Numbered from the stretch's first letter, positions 46,464-55,696 are shown. The stretch is 62,742 bases of DNA from a bacterium (GCA_017396025.1 JAFQNF010000022.1:1-62742), one strand, 5' to 3'. A program made the numbers and translations. Notes: a model not told the origin generated them from the sequence alone.

Positions 46464-48278
46464 ATGAATAAAAAAGAAATGTTATTAATATTTCCTCCCC
46501 AGTGGACTCCTGTTAGCCCACACTTTGCAGTTCCATCATTACTTGGTCAATTGAAAGCTGAGGGATTTAATGCAAGTGCTATAGATTTAAATATAGAGTT
46601 TTATGATTCTTTATTAAATAAAAATAGGATACAAGATGCCCTTTTTCAAATTCAAATCCAATTTGAAAAATTACAGAGAGAAATTGTTAATATATATTCT
46701 CCAAAGAAAAAAGAACATGATTATACTCTTCAAGAAAAGATAATTTTCTATAAATATAATAAGCTTAAAACATTTATTCAAACAAAGTTGGAAAGTTCGA
46801 AAAAAATTCCTGCATTTATTGATAGTGCAAGAAATACATTTAAACATGATGGATTTTACGATCCAATAATGTTGATTAAATCATTAAACGTTGTAGATAA
46901 AGCTTTAGAAATTGTTTCTTTGCCATATTCTCCAACAAGGGTAGATTTTGATGCTGTTCAAAATCCATTCTTTAAATTTAATTATGAAAGTATTAAGTTC
47001 TTTGTTTTGCACAAAGAAAGTAATATTTTTGCTGATTTTTATGAAAAGAAAATTCAACAAATTTTAGATAAAAATTGTGAATTTATTGCAATTTCTATAA
47101 ATTCCTCAAGCCAAATTGTTCCTGGGTTAACCTTGACACATATGTTAAAGCAAAGAACCAATGCTCATATTAATATTGGTGGAAACTTCTTTGGTCGTAT
47201 TGCAGAAGAATTAAAAGCTCATCCTGAGTTTTTTGATCTATTTGCAGATAGTATTTCTATTGAAGAAGGTGAAGGACCTGTTTTGGAAGTTGCTAAGTTT
47301 TATAATGGCGAAATTGCTATTGAGCAAGTTCCAAACTTTATGTATAAAAAAGATGGCGAAGTTATATTAAATCCTAAAATGAAGCCAATTAAACTTGATG
47401 CTATGCATAATATGTGTTTTGATGGTTATGATTTAACAAAATACTTTGCGCCAGAGATTGTTGCTCCGTTCCAATCTTCTCGTGGTTGCTATTGGGGTAA
47501 ATGTTCATTCTGTGACCAAGATTTTGGTCAAAACTTCAATGTTAAAAGTATTGATAAAGTAATTTCAGAATTCAAAGAATTCAAAGAAAAATATGGAATT
47601 AGTAAATTTGAATTTATTGACGAATCTGTTTCGCCTATGTATATGAACGATTTTTCTGATAAGTTAATTTCAGAAAATATGGATGTTCAATATTTCTGTG
47701 ATGCTAGATTAGAAACAGCATTTAATTCTGATATATTGAAAAAAGCTCATAAAGCTGGTTTAAGAATGATAATGTGGGGCTTAGAGTCTGGCTCTGAAAA
47801 AGTAATGCAACTTATAAATAAAGGTATAGACTTAAATAGACGATTTGATATTTTAAGAGATTCAAAAGAAGCTTTAATTTGGAACTTTGCTTTTATATTC
47901 TTTGGTTTCCCTGCAGAAACAAGAGAAGATGCATTACAAACACTTGATATGCTTATTAAAAATAAAGATATTATTCATTCTTATGGTAGAAGTGTTTTTA
48001 CAATGGGTAGACATGCTAAATTGGCTCAAGACCCAGAAAAATATGGAATTACAAAAATTTACCCTGCAGAAGAAGAGTTTTCGCCTAATATAAACTTTGA
48101 TTCTAGTGGTTCTAATCAAGCACAACTTAGAGAAATTCTTGAATTATGTAGACAAGAATGTGCAAAGGCTTATGAAAATCCATTATGGATGTATTTAAGA
48201 TACCGTGAATGGTTGTTCTTGTATATTTGTAAGTACGGCGCAGAATGGGTAAGTAAATATAGTGTAAATATAAAATAG
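46464..48278 (+). CDS. Radical SAM protein with N-terminal B12-binding-like domain (paralogue 2)
   Basis: 604 residues, same architecture as the protein at 23370-25160: LLIFPPQWTPVSP start, alpha/beta domain (about 1-260) without DxHxxG, then C342-Y-W-G-K-C347-S-F-C350, MWGLESGSEKVMQLINKG and FGFPAETREDAL. The two align throughout and are clearly paralogues. An AAGAAGG ribosome site is present, unlike the first copy. A 113-residue gene follows 12 nt downstream and may be its partner or substrate. Reaction unknown. Confidence 0.87.
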   Translation: MNKKEMLLIFPPQWTPVSPHFAVPSLLGQLKAEGFNASAIDLNIEFYDSLLNKNRIQDALFQIQIQFEKLQREIVNIYSPKKKEHDYTLQEKIIFYKYNKLKTFIQTKLESSKKIPAFIDSARNTFKHDGFYDPIMLIKSLNVVDKALEIVSLPYSPTRVDFDAVQNPFFKFNYESIKFFVLHKESNIFADFYEKKIQQILDKNCEFIAISINSSSQIVPGLTLTHMLKQRTNAHINIGGNFFGRIAEELKAHPEFFDLFADSISIEEGEGPVLEVAKFYNGEIAIEQVPNFMYKKDGEVILNPKMKPIKLDAMHNMCFDGYDLTKYFAPEIVAPFQSSRGCYWGKCSFCDQDFGQNFNVKSIDKVISEFKEFKEKYGISKFEFIDESVSPMYMNDFSDKLISENMDVQYFCDARLETAFNSDILKKAHKAGLRMIMWGLESGSEKVMQLINKGIDLNRRFDILRDSKEALIWNFAFIFFGFPAETREDALQTLDMLIKNKDIIHSYGRSVFTMGRHAKLAQDPEKYGITKIYPAEEEFSPNINFDSSGSNQAQLREILELCRQECAKAYENPLWMYLRYREWLFLYICKYGAEWVSKYSVNIK

Positions 48279-48290
48279 AGGGCTAACTTT

Positions 48291-48632
48291 ATGAAATTTT
48301 TTAGAAAAATTGGTGAATTTCTTGGTTTAGTTGAAGAAAATAAAACTGCGGAAATAATGGAACAGCGTGATGGTATTAAAGGTACCTTGGTTAAAAATTT
48401 AAAGGGCATTGGTTTTACAGATGATGAAATTAATGAAGTCCTAGCAATTATTACTAAAGCAGAAGAAGATGTTCAAGTACAAAAAGATATGCTTATTGGT
48501 ACTAATATTAACAATCCAAATCCAAACGCTATAATGCGTGAAAAGTTTGCAGAGATTAGAAGAATTCAATTGCAGTCGGGTGAAGATATAAAAGCTAAGA
48601 TTGCTGAAATTAAAGCAAGAAAAGGTATGTAA
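48291..48632 (+). CDS. Small protein co-transcribed with radical SAM paralogue 2
   Basis: 113 residues, soluble, helical and charged (MKFFRKIGEFLGLVEENK ..., ending in IKAKIAEIKARKGM). A helix-hairpin-helix-like LVKNLKGIGFTDDEINEVL segment lies near 40-55. GAGGG ribosome site, 12 nt behind the radical SAM gene, and followed by its terminator, so the two form a two-gene operon. I recognise no family. It could be a partner, chaperone or substrate; the sequence has no core-peptide look. Confidence 0.7.
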   Translation: MKFFRKIGEFLGLVEENKTAEIMEQRDGIKGTLVKNLKGIGFTDDEINEVLAIITKAEEDVQVQKDMLIGTNINNPNPNAIMREKFAEIRRIQLQSGEDIKAKIAEIKARKGM

Positions 48633-48639
48633 TAAATCT

Positions 48640-48668
48640 AGGCTCTGAGTTAATCAGAGCCTTTTTTG
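48640..48668 (+). terminator. Intrinsic terminator
   Basis: Stem GGCTCTGA/TCAGAGCC, 5-nt loop, T6 tail. Confidence 0.92.
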
Positions 48669-48747
48669 TTTTATTTACATAAATAGTATTATCACTATGT
48701 ATCATGTATAAAGTAATTTTATCTTTAATTAAAAGAACTAACTATTC

Positions 48748-48901
48748 GTCACTGCGATACAAAGCGAATGTGCGCAACATTGTGAGCAACAATGAGCCTG
48801 TATGCGAAACTAAGTGTAGCTGCAAACAAAGTTTGCGTGGCAGTCTTTTATAATGATTTTTCATCATGAGATTGCTTCGTCACTTTGTTCCTCGCAATGA
48901 C
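48748..48901. mobile_element. MITE-like or REP-like palindromic repeat with terminal inverted repeats
   Basis: 154 bases with ends GTCACTGCGA and TCGCAATGAC that are inverted repeats of each other (9 of 10 matching). Inside are several smaller hairpins such as CAAAC/GTTTG and an AACATTGTGAGCAACAATG palindrome. No reading frame and no transposase. Intergenic repeats ending in GTCATTGCGAG occur in several unrelated bacterial genomes. It fills the otherwise empty 330-base gap between two terminators. Confidence 0.65.
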
Positions 48902-48918
48902 TTAAATTATTTATTAAT

Positions 48919-48950
48919 AAAAAAAGAGCTGGTTTTTAAACCAGCTCTTT
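48919..48950 (-). terminator. Intrinsic terminator of the TolC-fusion gene
   Basis: 10-bp stem AAAGAGCTGG/CCAGCTCTTT with a T7 tail on the minus strand. Confidence 0.9.
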
Positions 48951-48966
48951 CCTTTTGGAACTTTTA

Positions 48967-51435
48967 CTATAGAGTAAAGTCAGCTTCTGCAGGAAGTTCA
49001 TCTTTAATCTTTTGAATAAAGTCTTTAGCTTCCTTATCAGCTTTTGTCCAATTGATGTTTGTAAGTGCTCTTTGTACCCAAATTAATTCTTTGAAGAATT
49101 CGTTTTGAGCGTTCATAGCTTCAACTTTAGCTTTTGTATAAAGTTCTTGAGCATCAACTAATTGAGTAATTGGACATTTTCCTCTTAAGTATTTAGCTTT
49201 AACTGTTTTGTAGTTTTCAGCTTCAGCAAACATAGCTTTGTAAGATTTTTCAATAATAAAGTATTTAGAAATAGCTTTGTTGATTGTTTCTCTTACGTGC
49301 ATTTCAATCTCTGTGTTTACTTGAGTTAAATATGTATTTAATTCATTTAACTCTGCTTTACATCTAGCAATTTCAGCAATCTTAGAACCACCTTCGATTG
49401 GCTTCCATTGTGCAGCAATCATAAATCTTGTAGATGTTCTATCTAGCAATGACTCTGGAATAGCTCTTGGATTTGTATATACAAATTGTCCATTAGATAC
49501 ACCACCAGCACCTGCAGCTTGTAGAAGAGAAACTTTACCAGCTTGTTCATATGGTAAGTTTCTATCGAATTGGCTACCGAAGTCAACAGATAATTTTGCA
49601 TTTGGAAGGATGAATTTTTGTGCATAGTTTGCCATTTCAGCCTTTTTCATTGCAATAGCAGCTCTTAATTTAACTGTTTCTGGTGAACGGTAGATTGCTT
49701 CTTTAACTAACATTTCTGTAAAGTGACCAAGTTTTTCTGGTGTTCTTACGTGGTCGATTACGTGGATATCAGATGTAAAGAATGCTGGATCTAAAGCTGT
49801 TAAAGGTTTAAATGTATATTTTTCCTTTTGATCTTTGAATAAGATTTTGTTAATAGCAATTCTGATGTTGTTATAATCAGCTTTCATAGCTAACAATTTC
49901 TTTTCAGCTTCGTTAACTTGACCAGCCCAACGAAGAGCTTCTTCTGTTCCGCACATGCCAGCTTTTTCTCTAACTCTAGCAATTGCTAAGTTTTCACGAG
50001 TTTCTTTAACATATTCTTCTTGAACTTTAATCATATTTTCAAAGTTTAAAGTGTCAATGTATAAGAAACCAAGGTTTAAACCTAAGCTTTGTTCTGTTAA
50101 AACTCTTTCAGCTTTATCAAATTTAAGCTTTTTGTGTTTTACGATAATGTTAGTTACTAGATCTGGTGCGTAAATCATTTGGTCAATACCAAAAGTGAAT
50201 TGACCTACGTGTGTTGGCACATCAGTATATGATTTTGCGTACTGATCATCATAAGTTTGATAGCCTAAATCCATTCTGATTGTTGGAAGATACTTTAAGT
50301 ATGCGCTATATGTTGCACGTCTTGCAGCATCAACTAGATATTTCTTTCTTTTAATATCTAAGTTTTGTTCTTCCATAGTGTTGAAAATGTATGTTAAATC
50401 ATACTGTGGAATTTCTTTGTGAGAAATGATTTGACAGTTATTTAACAATCTTAATGGTGCATTGTAGCCCAATAATTCGCCTGTATCAGAGTTGTAATAA
50501 ATTACTTCATCATCATAGAATGGAATTTTTTCATTCTTAACAGCGTTGCCGTGTAATACACCATGAATACTGAATGATGTAGCTTCTGCTAATTTTCTAT
50601 CAGTATCAGGAGTAGATGTACCTAACAATGCACCTAGTTCAACGTCTTCATCACCAATTGATGAGAATGATGGCAATTTCTTATCATTGATATAAGAATA
50701 TAATTCTTTTCTTTGTTCAGTTGATAAGTTAAATAAAGGTGTTACATAAACAGAATCAACATCATCAGGAATTTTATTGATTGCTGCTTTCATGTCTTTG
50801 TCGCTAACCGGAATTACTACGAAATCAAGGTCAACTTGCTTTTCAGCAAATTTTTTCTTAATTATGGAATTCCAATCTTTTTGAGTTTTGTAGAAATTTT
50901 CGTTCAACAAGATAGCTGTTTTGTGTTGTGTTGGAACTAATTTCTTGAACAAAATAAAGTCGTTAACATATTGCTTCAATGGGCTGAAGAATGCATCAGA
51001 ACCTAAGTCTCTTAATCCATATTCATCAATAGTTACAACAAATTTGTTTGCATTTTTCTTCTTTGCAAGATATTGGCTTGACATATAGCCAAGTGAAATA
51101 ACCATTTTACCTTTTGAAGCTAATGCTTTGTTAGAAGCTTTAACAGCTCCTTCTTCTGTCCAGTCACCTGTAAAAATTAATTCTTTTGGGAATTGAGCCT
51201 TATAATCTGGCAAAAGTGACTTTGAAATTGTGGTTTGAAAAGTTTTTAATACTGCTTGGTTTTTATCCGAAGGACCATCAAAAACGAATGCTAAATCAAT
51301 CGGTCTTGCATTCGGTGCTGCTTGAACAGCTTTACTTGCTGATGGAGCTTCATTGATTGCAAGTGCAGCTAAACCCGAATAATTCATCAAGAATAGTGCC
51401 CCAAGAACCAAACAGGAAAGTTTTTTAAAATTCAT
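48967..51435 (-). CDS. Fusion of periplasmic-binding-protein-like domain and TolC-type outer membrane channel
   Basis: 822 residues. A signal peptide (about 1-25) is followed by two Rossmann-like lobes (about 45-335) that resemble the ABC_sub_bind family: IDLAFVFDGPSD, MVISLGYMSSQYL, VDSVYVTPLFNL, LPSFSSIGDEDVELGALLG. From about 370 to the end there is a TolC/outer-membrane-efflux-like domain with long periplasmic helices (AERVLTEQSLGLNLGFLYID, EVNEAEKK-type coiled coil) and beta segments. Normal TolC proteins are about 450-500 residues and lack the front domain. A sensor or substrate-capture role for the front domain is inference. GAGGAAG ribosome site. Confidence 0.78.
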   Translation of the reverse strand: MNFKKLSCLVLGALFLMNYSGLAALAINEAPSASKAVQAAPNARPIDLAFVFDGPSDKNQAVLKTFQTTISKSLLPDYKAQFPKELIFTGDWTEEGAVKASNKALASKGKMVISLGYMSSQYLAKKKNANKFVVTIDEYGLRDLGSDAFFSPLKQYVNDFILFKKLVPTQHKTAILLNENFYKTQKDWNSIIKKKFAEKQVDLDFVVIPVSDKDMKAAINKIPDDVDSVYVTPLFNLSTEQRKELYSYINDKKLPSFSSIGDEDVELGALLGTSTPDTDRKLAEATSFSIHGVLHGNAVKNEKIPFYDDEVIYYNSDTGELLGYNAPLRLLNNCQIISHKEIPQYDLTYIFNTMEEQNLDIKRKKYLVDAARRATYSAYLKYLPTIRMDLGYQTYDDQYAKSYTDVPTHVGQFTFGIDQMIYAPDLVTNIIVKHKKLKFDKAERVLTEQSLGLNLGFLYIDTLNFENMIKVQEEYVKETRENLAIARVREKAGMCGTEEALRWAGQVNEAEKKLLAMKADYNNIRIAINKILFKDQKEKYTFKPLTALDPAFFTSDIHVIDHVRTPEKLGHFTEMLVKEAIYRSPETVKLRAAIAMKKAEMANYAQKFILPNAKLSVDFGSQFDRNLPYEQAGKVSLLQAAGAGGVSNGQFVYTNPRAIPESLLDRTSTRFMIAAQWKPIEGGSKIAEIARCKAELNELNTYLTQVNTEIEMHVRETINKAISKYFIIEKSYKAMFAEAENYKTVKAKYLRGKCPITQLVDAQELYTKAKVEAMNAQNEFFKELIWVQRALTNINWTKADKEAKDFIQKIKDELPAEADFTL

Positions 51436-51556
51436 ACTTCCTCTCTTTCTCTCTCACCCATCTTCATAACTAACAGACCTAACTTTATCAGCAATATTTT
51501 TTTCTGTATATAAATTTTATCTTCAACTTTACAAAAATTATCTAAGTTTCATAATT

Positions 51557-51584
51557 TTGACTTTTTATAAAATACAAATATAAT
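51557..51584 (+). promoter_or_regulatory. Promoter of the acyl-CoA synthetase gene
   Basis: TTGACT - 16 bp - TATAAT, one of the best consensus promoters in the window. Confidence 0.7.
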
Positions 51585-51625
51585 TACTATATGGTCTAGA
51601 TATTAGGTTATTAAAAGAGGGAATT

Positions 51626-53299
51626 ATGGGATTAAGAGAACGTGATTTTTTCTGGTTAATGGAAAAGAAAACATTTACTTATGAAGATAGAATTGCACTT
51701 GGTGTAAGAAGTAACTTTGGTTGGAAAGAATTTACATACAGAGGAATTGGTTTATTAACAAGAAAACTTGCTACACACATGATTTATGACCTTGATACAA
51801 AAAAAGGTCAAAGGTTGGCTATTTTATCTGAATCAAAACCAGAGTACGGAGCTTGTGTATTTGCTTCTGCATTAGCTGGTTTTGTCACTGTTCCATTAGA
51901 TATTAAATTAACAAAGCATGAATTAAAATCTATTCTTTTAGATGCTCAACCAACAGTTATGCTTGTTTCTCAACAATTTTTAGAAATGGCAAAATGGTTA
52001 AAAAATGAAATTGACTCTATTAAATATATATTAGTAATTGATGAACATGCCAAAAATGAAGATGTAATGAACATTTATGATTTACCAGATAGATATAATG
52101 GTAAATGGAGAAGAAGAAGCTCTAAATCTACAATGTTTATTATTTATACATCTGGTACAACAGGTGCTCCAAAGGGTGTTGAAATTACATTTAGAAATAT
52201 CATTAACCAATTAGAAATATTAAAAGATCCATTGGATGCAATTCTTCAAGATAGAAAAGTAACTGTTTTATCTATCCTTCCAATGAACCATTTGTTTGAA
52301 ATGACGGTTGGTTTCTGTACTTTCTTAAATTTTGGTTTTTCAGTTTATTACACTCAAAGCTTAAAACCTCAAGATATTACAAGTATTATGAGAGATAAAA
52401 AAGTTGAGTTTATGATTGTAGTTCCAGCGTTTTTAAAATTGTTAAAAGCTGGTATTGAAAAAGAAATCAAAAACTTACCTAAGTTTGCACAATTAATGTT
52501 TAAGTTTATCTATCATTTAGCTAAATTTATTCCATCATATGAAGTTAAGAAAATTTTATTTAAAAAGATACATGATAAATTTGGCGGAAACTTCATGGGC
52601 TGTATCGCTGGTGGTGCACCTTTAGATGTTGAAGTTGGTAAATTCTTTGAAAGAATTGGTATTAAAGTATATCAAGGCTATGGATTATCAGAAACATCTC
52701 CGGTTGTTGCAGTTAATACAGATAAACGTTCAGTATTAGCGTCTGTTGGACGTCCATTAAAAACATTTGAAACAAAAATTGTAGAGGAAACCGGTGAGTT
52801 ATGGTTAAGAGGTCCATCTGTAATGAAGGGTTACCATAATCAACCAGAGATGACTGCAGAAGTTTTAGATGCTGATGGCTGGTTACATACAGGTGATATT
52901 GCAAAAATTGATGCTGATGGCCATATATATATTACAGGTCGTATTAAGAATATGATTGTTCTTCAAGGTGGCAAAAAAGTATTCCCAGAAGAAGTTGAAG
53001 CAGTATTAGAAAAAAGTGAATACATAGCTGAACTTTGTGTTCTTGGTGAAAAGAGAACTTTTGGTGCAAAAGATGGTGCTGAAGAAGTTACTGCTGTTAT
53101 AGTTCCAAAAGAAGATTTGTATAAACAGCATTCACCTGAAGAAGTTGAAAAAATGATAAAAGCTGATGTTAAATTATTATCAAATCAATTAACACAGTAT
53201 AAACGTCCAAGTAATGTAATAATTGTTCGTGAGCCATTACCAAGAACAACTACTAGAAAAGTTAAACGTTTAGAAGTTAAAAAATTAATTGCAGTTTAA
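51626..53299 (+). CDS. AMP-forming long-chain acyl-CoA synthetase-like protein
   Basis: Activates a fatty acid with ATP and passes it to CoA (or an acyl carrier). 557 residues. Adenylation motifs: IIYTSGTTGAPKGVE (P-loop, near 172), GYGLSETSPVV, GELWLRGPSVMKGYHN, HTGDIAKIDADGHIYITGR, and the catalytic lysine region PRTTTRKVKR. AGAGGGA ribosome site. Stands alone between a good promoter and terminator. Fatty-acid chain length cannot be told. Confidence 0.92.
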   Translation: MGLRERDFFWLMEKKTFTYEDRIALGVRSNFGWKEFTYRGIGLLTRKLATHMIYDLDTKKGQRLAILSESKPEYGACVFASALAGFVTVPLDIKLTKHELKSILLDAQPTVMLVSQQFLEMAKWLKNEIDSIKYILVIDEHAKNEDVMNIYDLPDRYNGKWRRRSSKSTMFIIYTSGTTGAPKGVEITFRNIINQLEILKDPLDAILQDRKVTVLSILPMNHLFEMTVGFCTFLNFGFSVYYTQSLKPQDITSIMRDKKVEFMIVVPAFLKLLKAGIEKEIKNLPKFAQLMFKFIYHLAKFIPSYEVKKILFKKIHDKFGGNFMGCIAGGAPLDVEVGKFFERIGIKVYQGYGLSETSPVVAVNTDKRSVLASVGRPLKTFETKIVEETGELWLRGPSVMKGYHNQPEMTAEVLDADGWLHTGDIAKIDADGHIYITGRIKNMIVLQGGKKVFPEEVEAVLEKSEYIAELCVLGEKRTFGAKDGAEEVTAVIVPKEDLYKQHSPEEVEKMIKADVKLLSNQLTQYKRPSNVIIVREPLPRTTTRKVKRLEVKKLIAV

Positions 53300-53307
53300 A
53301 TGAAAAG

Positions 53308-53331
53308 AGGAGGTTTAAAACCTCCTTTTTT
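53308..53331 (+). terminator. Intrinsic terminator
   Basis: AGGAGGTTT/AAACCTCCT with a T6 tail. The following 220 bases (53332-53551) are AT-rich; I see no gene or clear structure in them. Confidence 0.85.
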
Positions 53332-53551
53332 CTTTCATAAATTTTGTTTTTTTATTTTTTTTCTTGTGGTAGTATTTTTTTGAAATTAAATTATTTTTTA
53401 ATTTCTAATGGTCTTATATGTTAATAAATGTAAATTATATTTTCATTTCTTCGTGAAATGAAGAAAGTTTTTTCTTTAGGAACATTAATTCATTGAGTTA
53501 AAAATGATTTTATTCACATTAAATAAAGGGTAAGTTGAAAGGAAATCCCAC

Positions 53552-55381
53552 ATGATTACTAAAATTTCTGCAGTAAATCCAAGTTTTAAAGCACAATCTG
53601 CTCAAAAAGCTGCTTCTAAAGCAAATGCTGAAGCTACTCAAAAACAAGGCGTTACTTTATCAGGTGCTAATATGGTTGGTGCACTGCAAGCTATGAACGG
53701 TATTAAAACAGCACAAACAGTTAGCTTTGGTGCGTTAACACAATTTGAAAAATCTATTATTGGTAAAAAAGAAATTAGAATCGATAATTTATTAGCAATT
53801 CCAGAAAATGTTAATTTGCCATATGCAGAAATACCAGAAGGCACAGAACATTTAAATGCTGCTGGCTTAAATGTTGTAAAAATTTCTGAAGGTGACAAAG
53901 ATACATATACTATTTCAAATGATAGTGGACATCCTATTTTTGTAGGTAAAGTTGATAGTTCTAGAAAAACATTACCAAAAGTTACTTATAAACAAGGTAA
54001 ATTCATGCCTGAAATTACCGTTAAAGATGAATCTTTAGATGGTAAAGCTATTAAAATGTTAGCAGGTAGCCGTTTAAAAGGTAATGGTTTTGATTTTAAA
54101 ATGATTGGTGAATTCCAACCTGTTCCAGGTGAAAAATCTAAAAAAGTATCATTTAAAGGTAGAACAGCTATTACAACATTAAATAAAGAAGAAAGAACTT
54201 TAAGTGCTGTAGAAAAATACATGGCATCAGGTTTAGCAAAAGAAACTGTAAAAGGTGACTATTATGATATGGTTAAAGCTGATGACCCAACAGTTGTAAT
54301 TCCTGCTGGTGGTTTCGGTGAAAGATTCTTCAATATTACAAGAGAATATGAAAATAAACCATCTGCAAAAATGCCTACATCTGATAACTACCGTATTATT
54401 GCAACAGCATTAAACTTAGCAGCTTCTGCTGGTATTATCAATGGTGATAAAACAGATTCTGTTAAATACTTAAGCCAAGCACACGAAATTGCTGAAGGTG
54501 ATAATGTAAGATATGTATCTAAATACAAAACTGATGGTGGTGCTATTGCTGAAGGTTTAAAACGTGACATTATCGATAACACAAAACCAACTGTAATCTT
54601 AAATGCTGATATCTTTACTAATGCAGATATTACTCGTACATACAAAGCATTAAAAACTCTTCCAAATGCAGCATTAGTAATTCCTTACTATCCAGTAAAT
54701 TCTGAAAGAGCAAAATCATTTGGTTTATTAGGTATTGAAGAAGACCAAGCTGGTAACTTACAAATTAAAGAATTCTTAGAAAAACCAAAATATACAGCTG
54801 AACCACCACGTCCAACTGACTTTACTCAACCTGGTGATTATGATAAAGCTATGGCTGCTTTCAAAAAAGCTCAAACAGCTAAAAATCCTAGCGATGGAAA
54901 TTCATTCTTAGCTAACCCTGGCTTCTATTTCTTAAGCCCACAAGCTATGAAAGTATTAACAGCTAAAGGTATTTTAGATTCTTCTAAAACAGGTTTAGGT
55001 GCTCACGTAATGCCAGAAATCGTAAGATTAGCTAATGAAGGTCAATTGCTTGATGAAGAAGGCAACCAAATGAAAGTTTACACAGTTCCATTGGAAACTA
55101 AAGGTGGTAAACCAGCTGTTTGGGACGATATCGGTACTGCAGAAGCATACTTAAAATTAGTTAAAGAAGTAGCTCATGAATATAATACAAAAGGAAATAC
55201 TCCAGAAAACAAATACTATGGTGTTCCAGAGTTTGTTATGAGTGACTTTGCTGACAATACTGATTTAAATTCTGGTATGGTATTTGACTCTGCAAAAGCT
55301 AAAGATGTATTCCAAGACTTTAAAGCAAAATATAACGTTAAAGTTTCAGAAGGTAACATCTTTGTTGCAAGCCCAAACTAG
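53552..55381 (+). CDS. Sugar-1-phosphate nucleotidyltransferase with long SFKA-tagged N-terminal extension
   Basis: 609 residues. The C-terminal ~360 residues are an NTP-transferase: PAGGFGERF (about 250-258) as nucleotide loop, NADIFTNADI, EFLEKP, NPGFYFLSP and WDDIGTAEAY, fitting an NDP-glucose or mannose-1-P pyrophosphorylase. The first 60 residues carry S11-F12-K13-A14 and Q-T-V-S-F59-G60-A61-L, both tag types; KKVSFKGRT recurs near 205. Residues 70-230 are an unrecognised beta-rich domain. AAAGGA ribosome site. With the phosphohexomutase at 29830 it could form consecutive steps of one pathway. Confidence 0.85.
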   Translation: MITKISAVNPSFKAQSAQKAASKANAEATQKQGVTLSGANMVGALQAMNGIKTAQTVSFGALTQFEKSIIGKKEIRIDNLLAIPENVNLPYAEIPEGTEHLNAAGLNVVKISEGDKDTYTISNDSGHPIFVGKVDSSRKTLPKVTYKQGKFMPEITVKDESLDGKAIKMLAGSRLKGNGFDFKMIGEFQPVPGEKSKKVSFKGRTAITTLNKEERTLSAVEKYMASGLAKETVKGDYYDMVKADDPTVVIPAGGFGERFFNITREYENKPSAKMPTSDNYRIIATALNLAASAGIINGDKTDSVKYLSQAHEIAEGDNVRYVSKYKTDGGAIAEGLKRDIIDNTKPTVILNADIFTNADITRTYKALKTLPNAALVIPYYPVNSERAKSFGLLGIEEDQAGNLQIKEFLEKPKYTAEPPRPTDFTQPGDYDKAMAAFKKAQTAKNPSDGNSFLANPGFYFLSPQAMKVLTAKGILDSSKTGLGAHVMPEIVRLANEGQLLDEEGNQMKVYTVPLETKGGKPAVWDDIGTAEAYLKLVKEVAHEYNTKGNTPENKYYGVPEFVMSDFADNTDLNSGMVFDSAKAKDVFQDFKAKYNVKVSEGNIFVASPN

Positions 55382-55399
55382 TAAATAAGTAAAATATAA

Positions 55400-55433
55400 A
55401 AAGAGCTGTTGAGTTTTCGATAGCTCTTTTTTT
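55400..55433 (+). terminator. Intrinsic terminator
   Basis: AAAGAGCT/AGCTCTTT stem with a T7 tail behind the nucleotidyltransferase gene. Confidence 0.85.
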
Positions 55434-55452
55434 ATGTGATTAATTTGTTTAT

Positions 55453-55553
55453 GAGCCACGTTTCACTCTACCGAAAGAAAGTTGCCACTGGCAAGTTTCT
55501 TGAGAGGGGAGAACCAAAATTTGCGAAGCAAATTGTAGTGAGATTCCGAGACA
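55453..55553. repeat. Two hairpin cassettes framed by inverted tRNA-Phe ends
   Basis: Plus strand order: GAGCCACGTT (copy of the tRNA-Phe 5' end), then ACTCTACCG - stem AAGAAAGTTGCC/GGCAAGTTTCTT - TGAGAGG (55465-55507), then GAGAACC - stem AATTTGC/GCAAATT - TGAGATTC (55509-55546), then CGAGAC, completing GATTCCGAGAC, a copy of the tRNA T-arm/acceptor. The flanks are the same as those of the units at 31724-31757 and 31908-31994, but the stems differ. Together with the real tRNA-Phe, the copy forms a large inverted repeat around the terminator. Confidence 0.78.
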
Positions 55554-55581
55554 TAAAAAAAAGAGGCATTTAAGCCTCTTT
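55554..55581 (-). terminator. Intrinsic terminator of tRNA-Phe
   Basis: Minus strand: AAAGAGGC/GCCTCTTT stem with an eight-T tail. Confidence 0.88.
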
Positions 55582-55584
55582 AAA

Positions 55585-55660
55585 TGGTGCCACGTCTCGG
55601 AATCGAACCAAGGACACAGGGATTTTCAGTCCCTTGCTCTACCAACTGAGCTAACGTGGC
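55585..55660 (-). tRNA. tRNA-Phe (anticodon GAA), CCA encoded
   Basis: A 76-nt cloverleaf: acceptor GCCACGT/ACGTGGC, D-arm GCTCAGTTGGTAGAGC, anticodon loop CTGAAAA with GAA, T-arm TTGGTTCGATTCCGA, encoded CCA. Confidence 0.97.
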
Positions 55661-55696
55661 TCAACCTTATGTAATTATAATATCAACTAAATTTTA

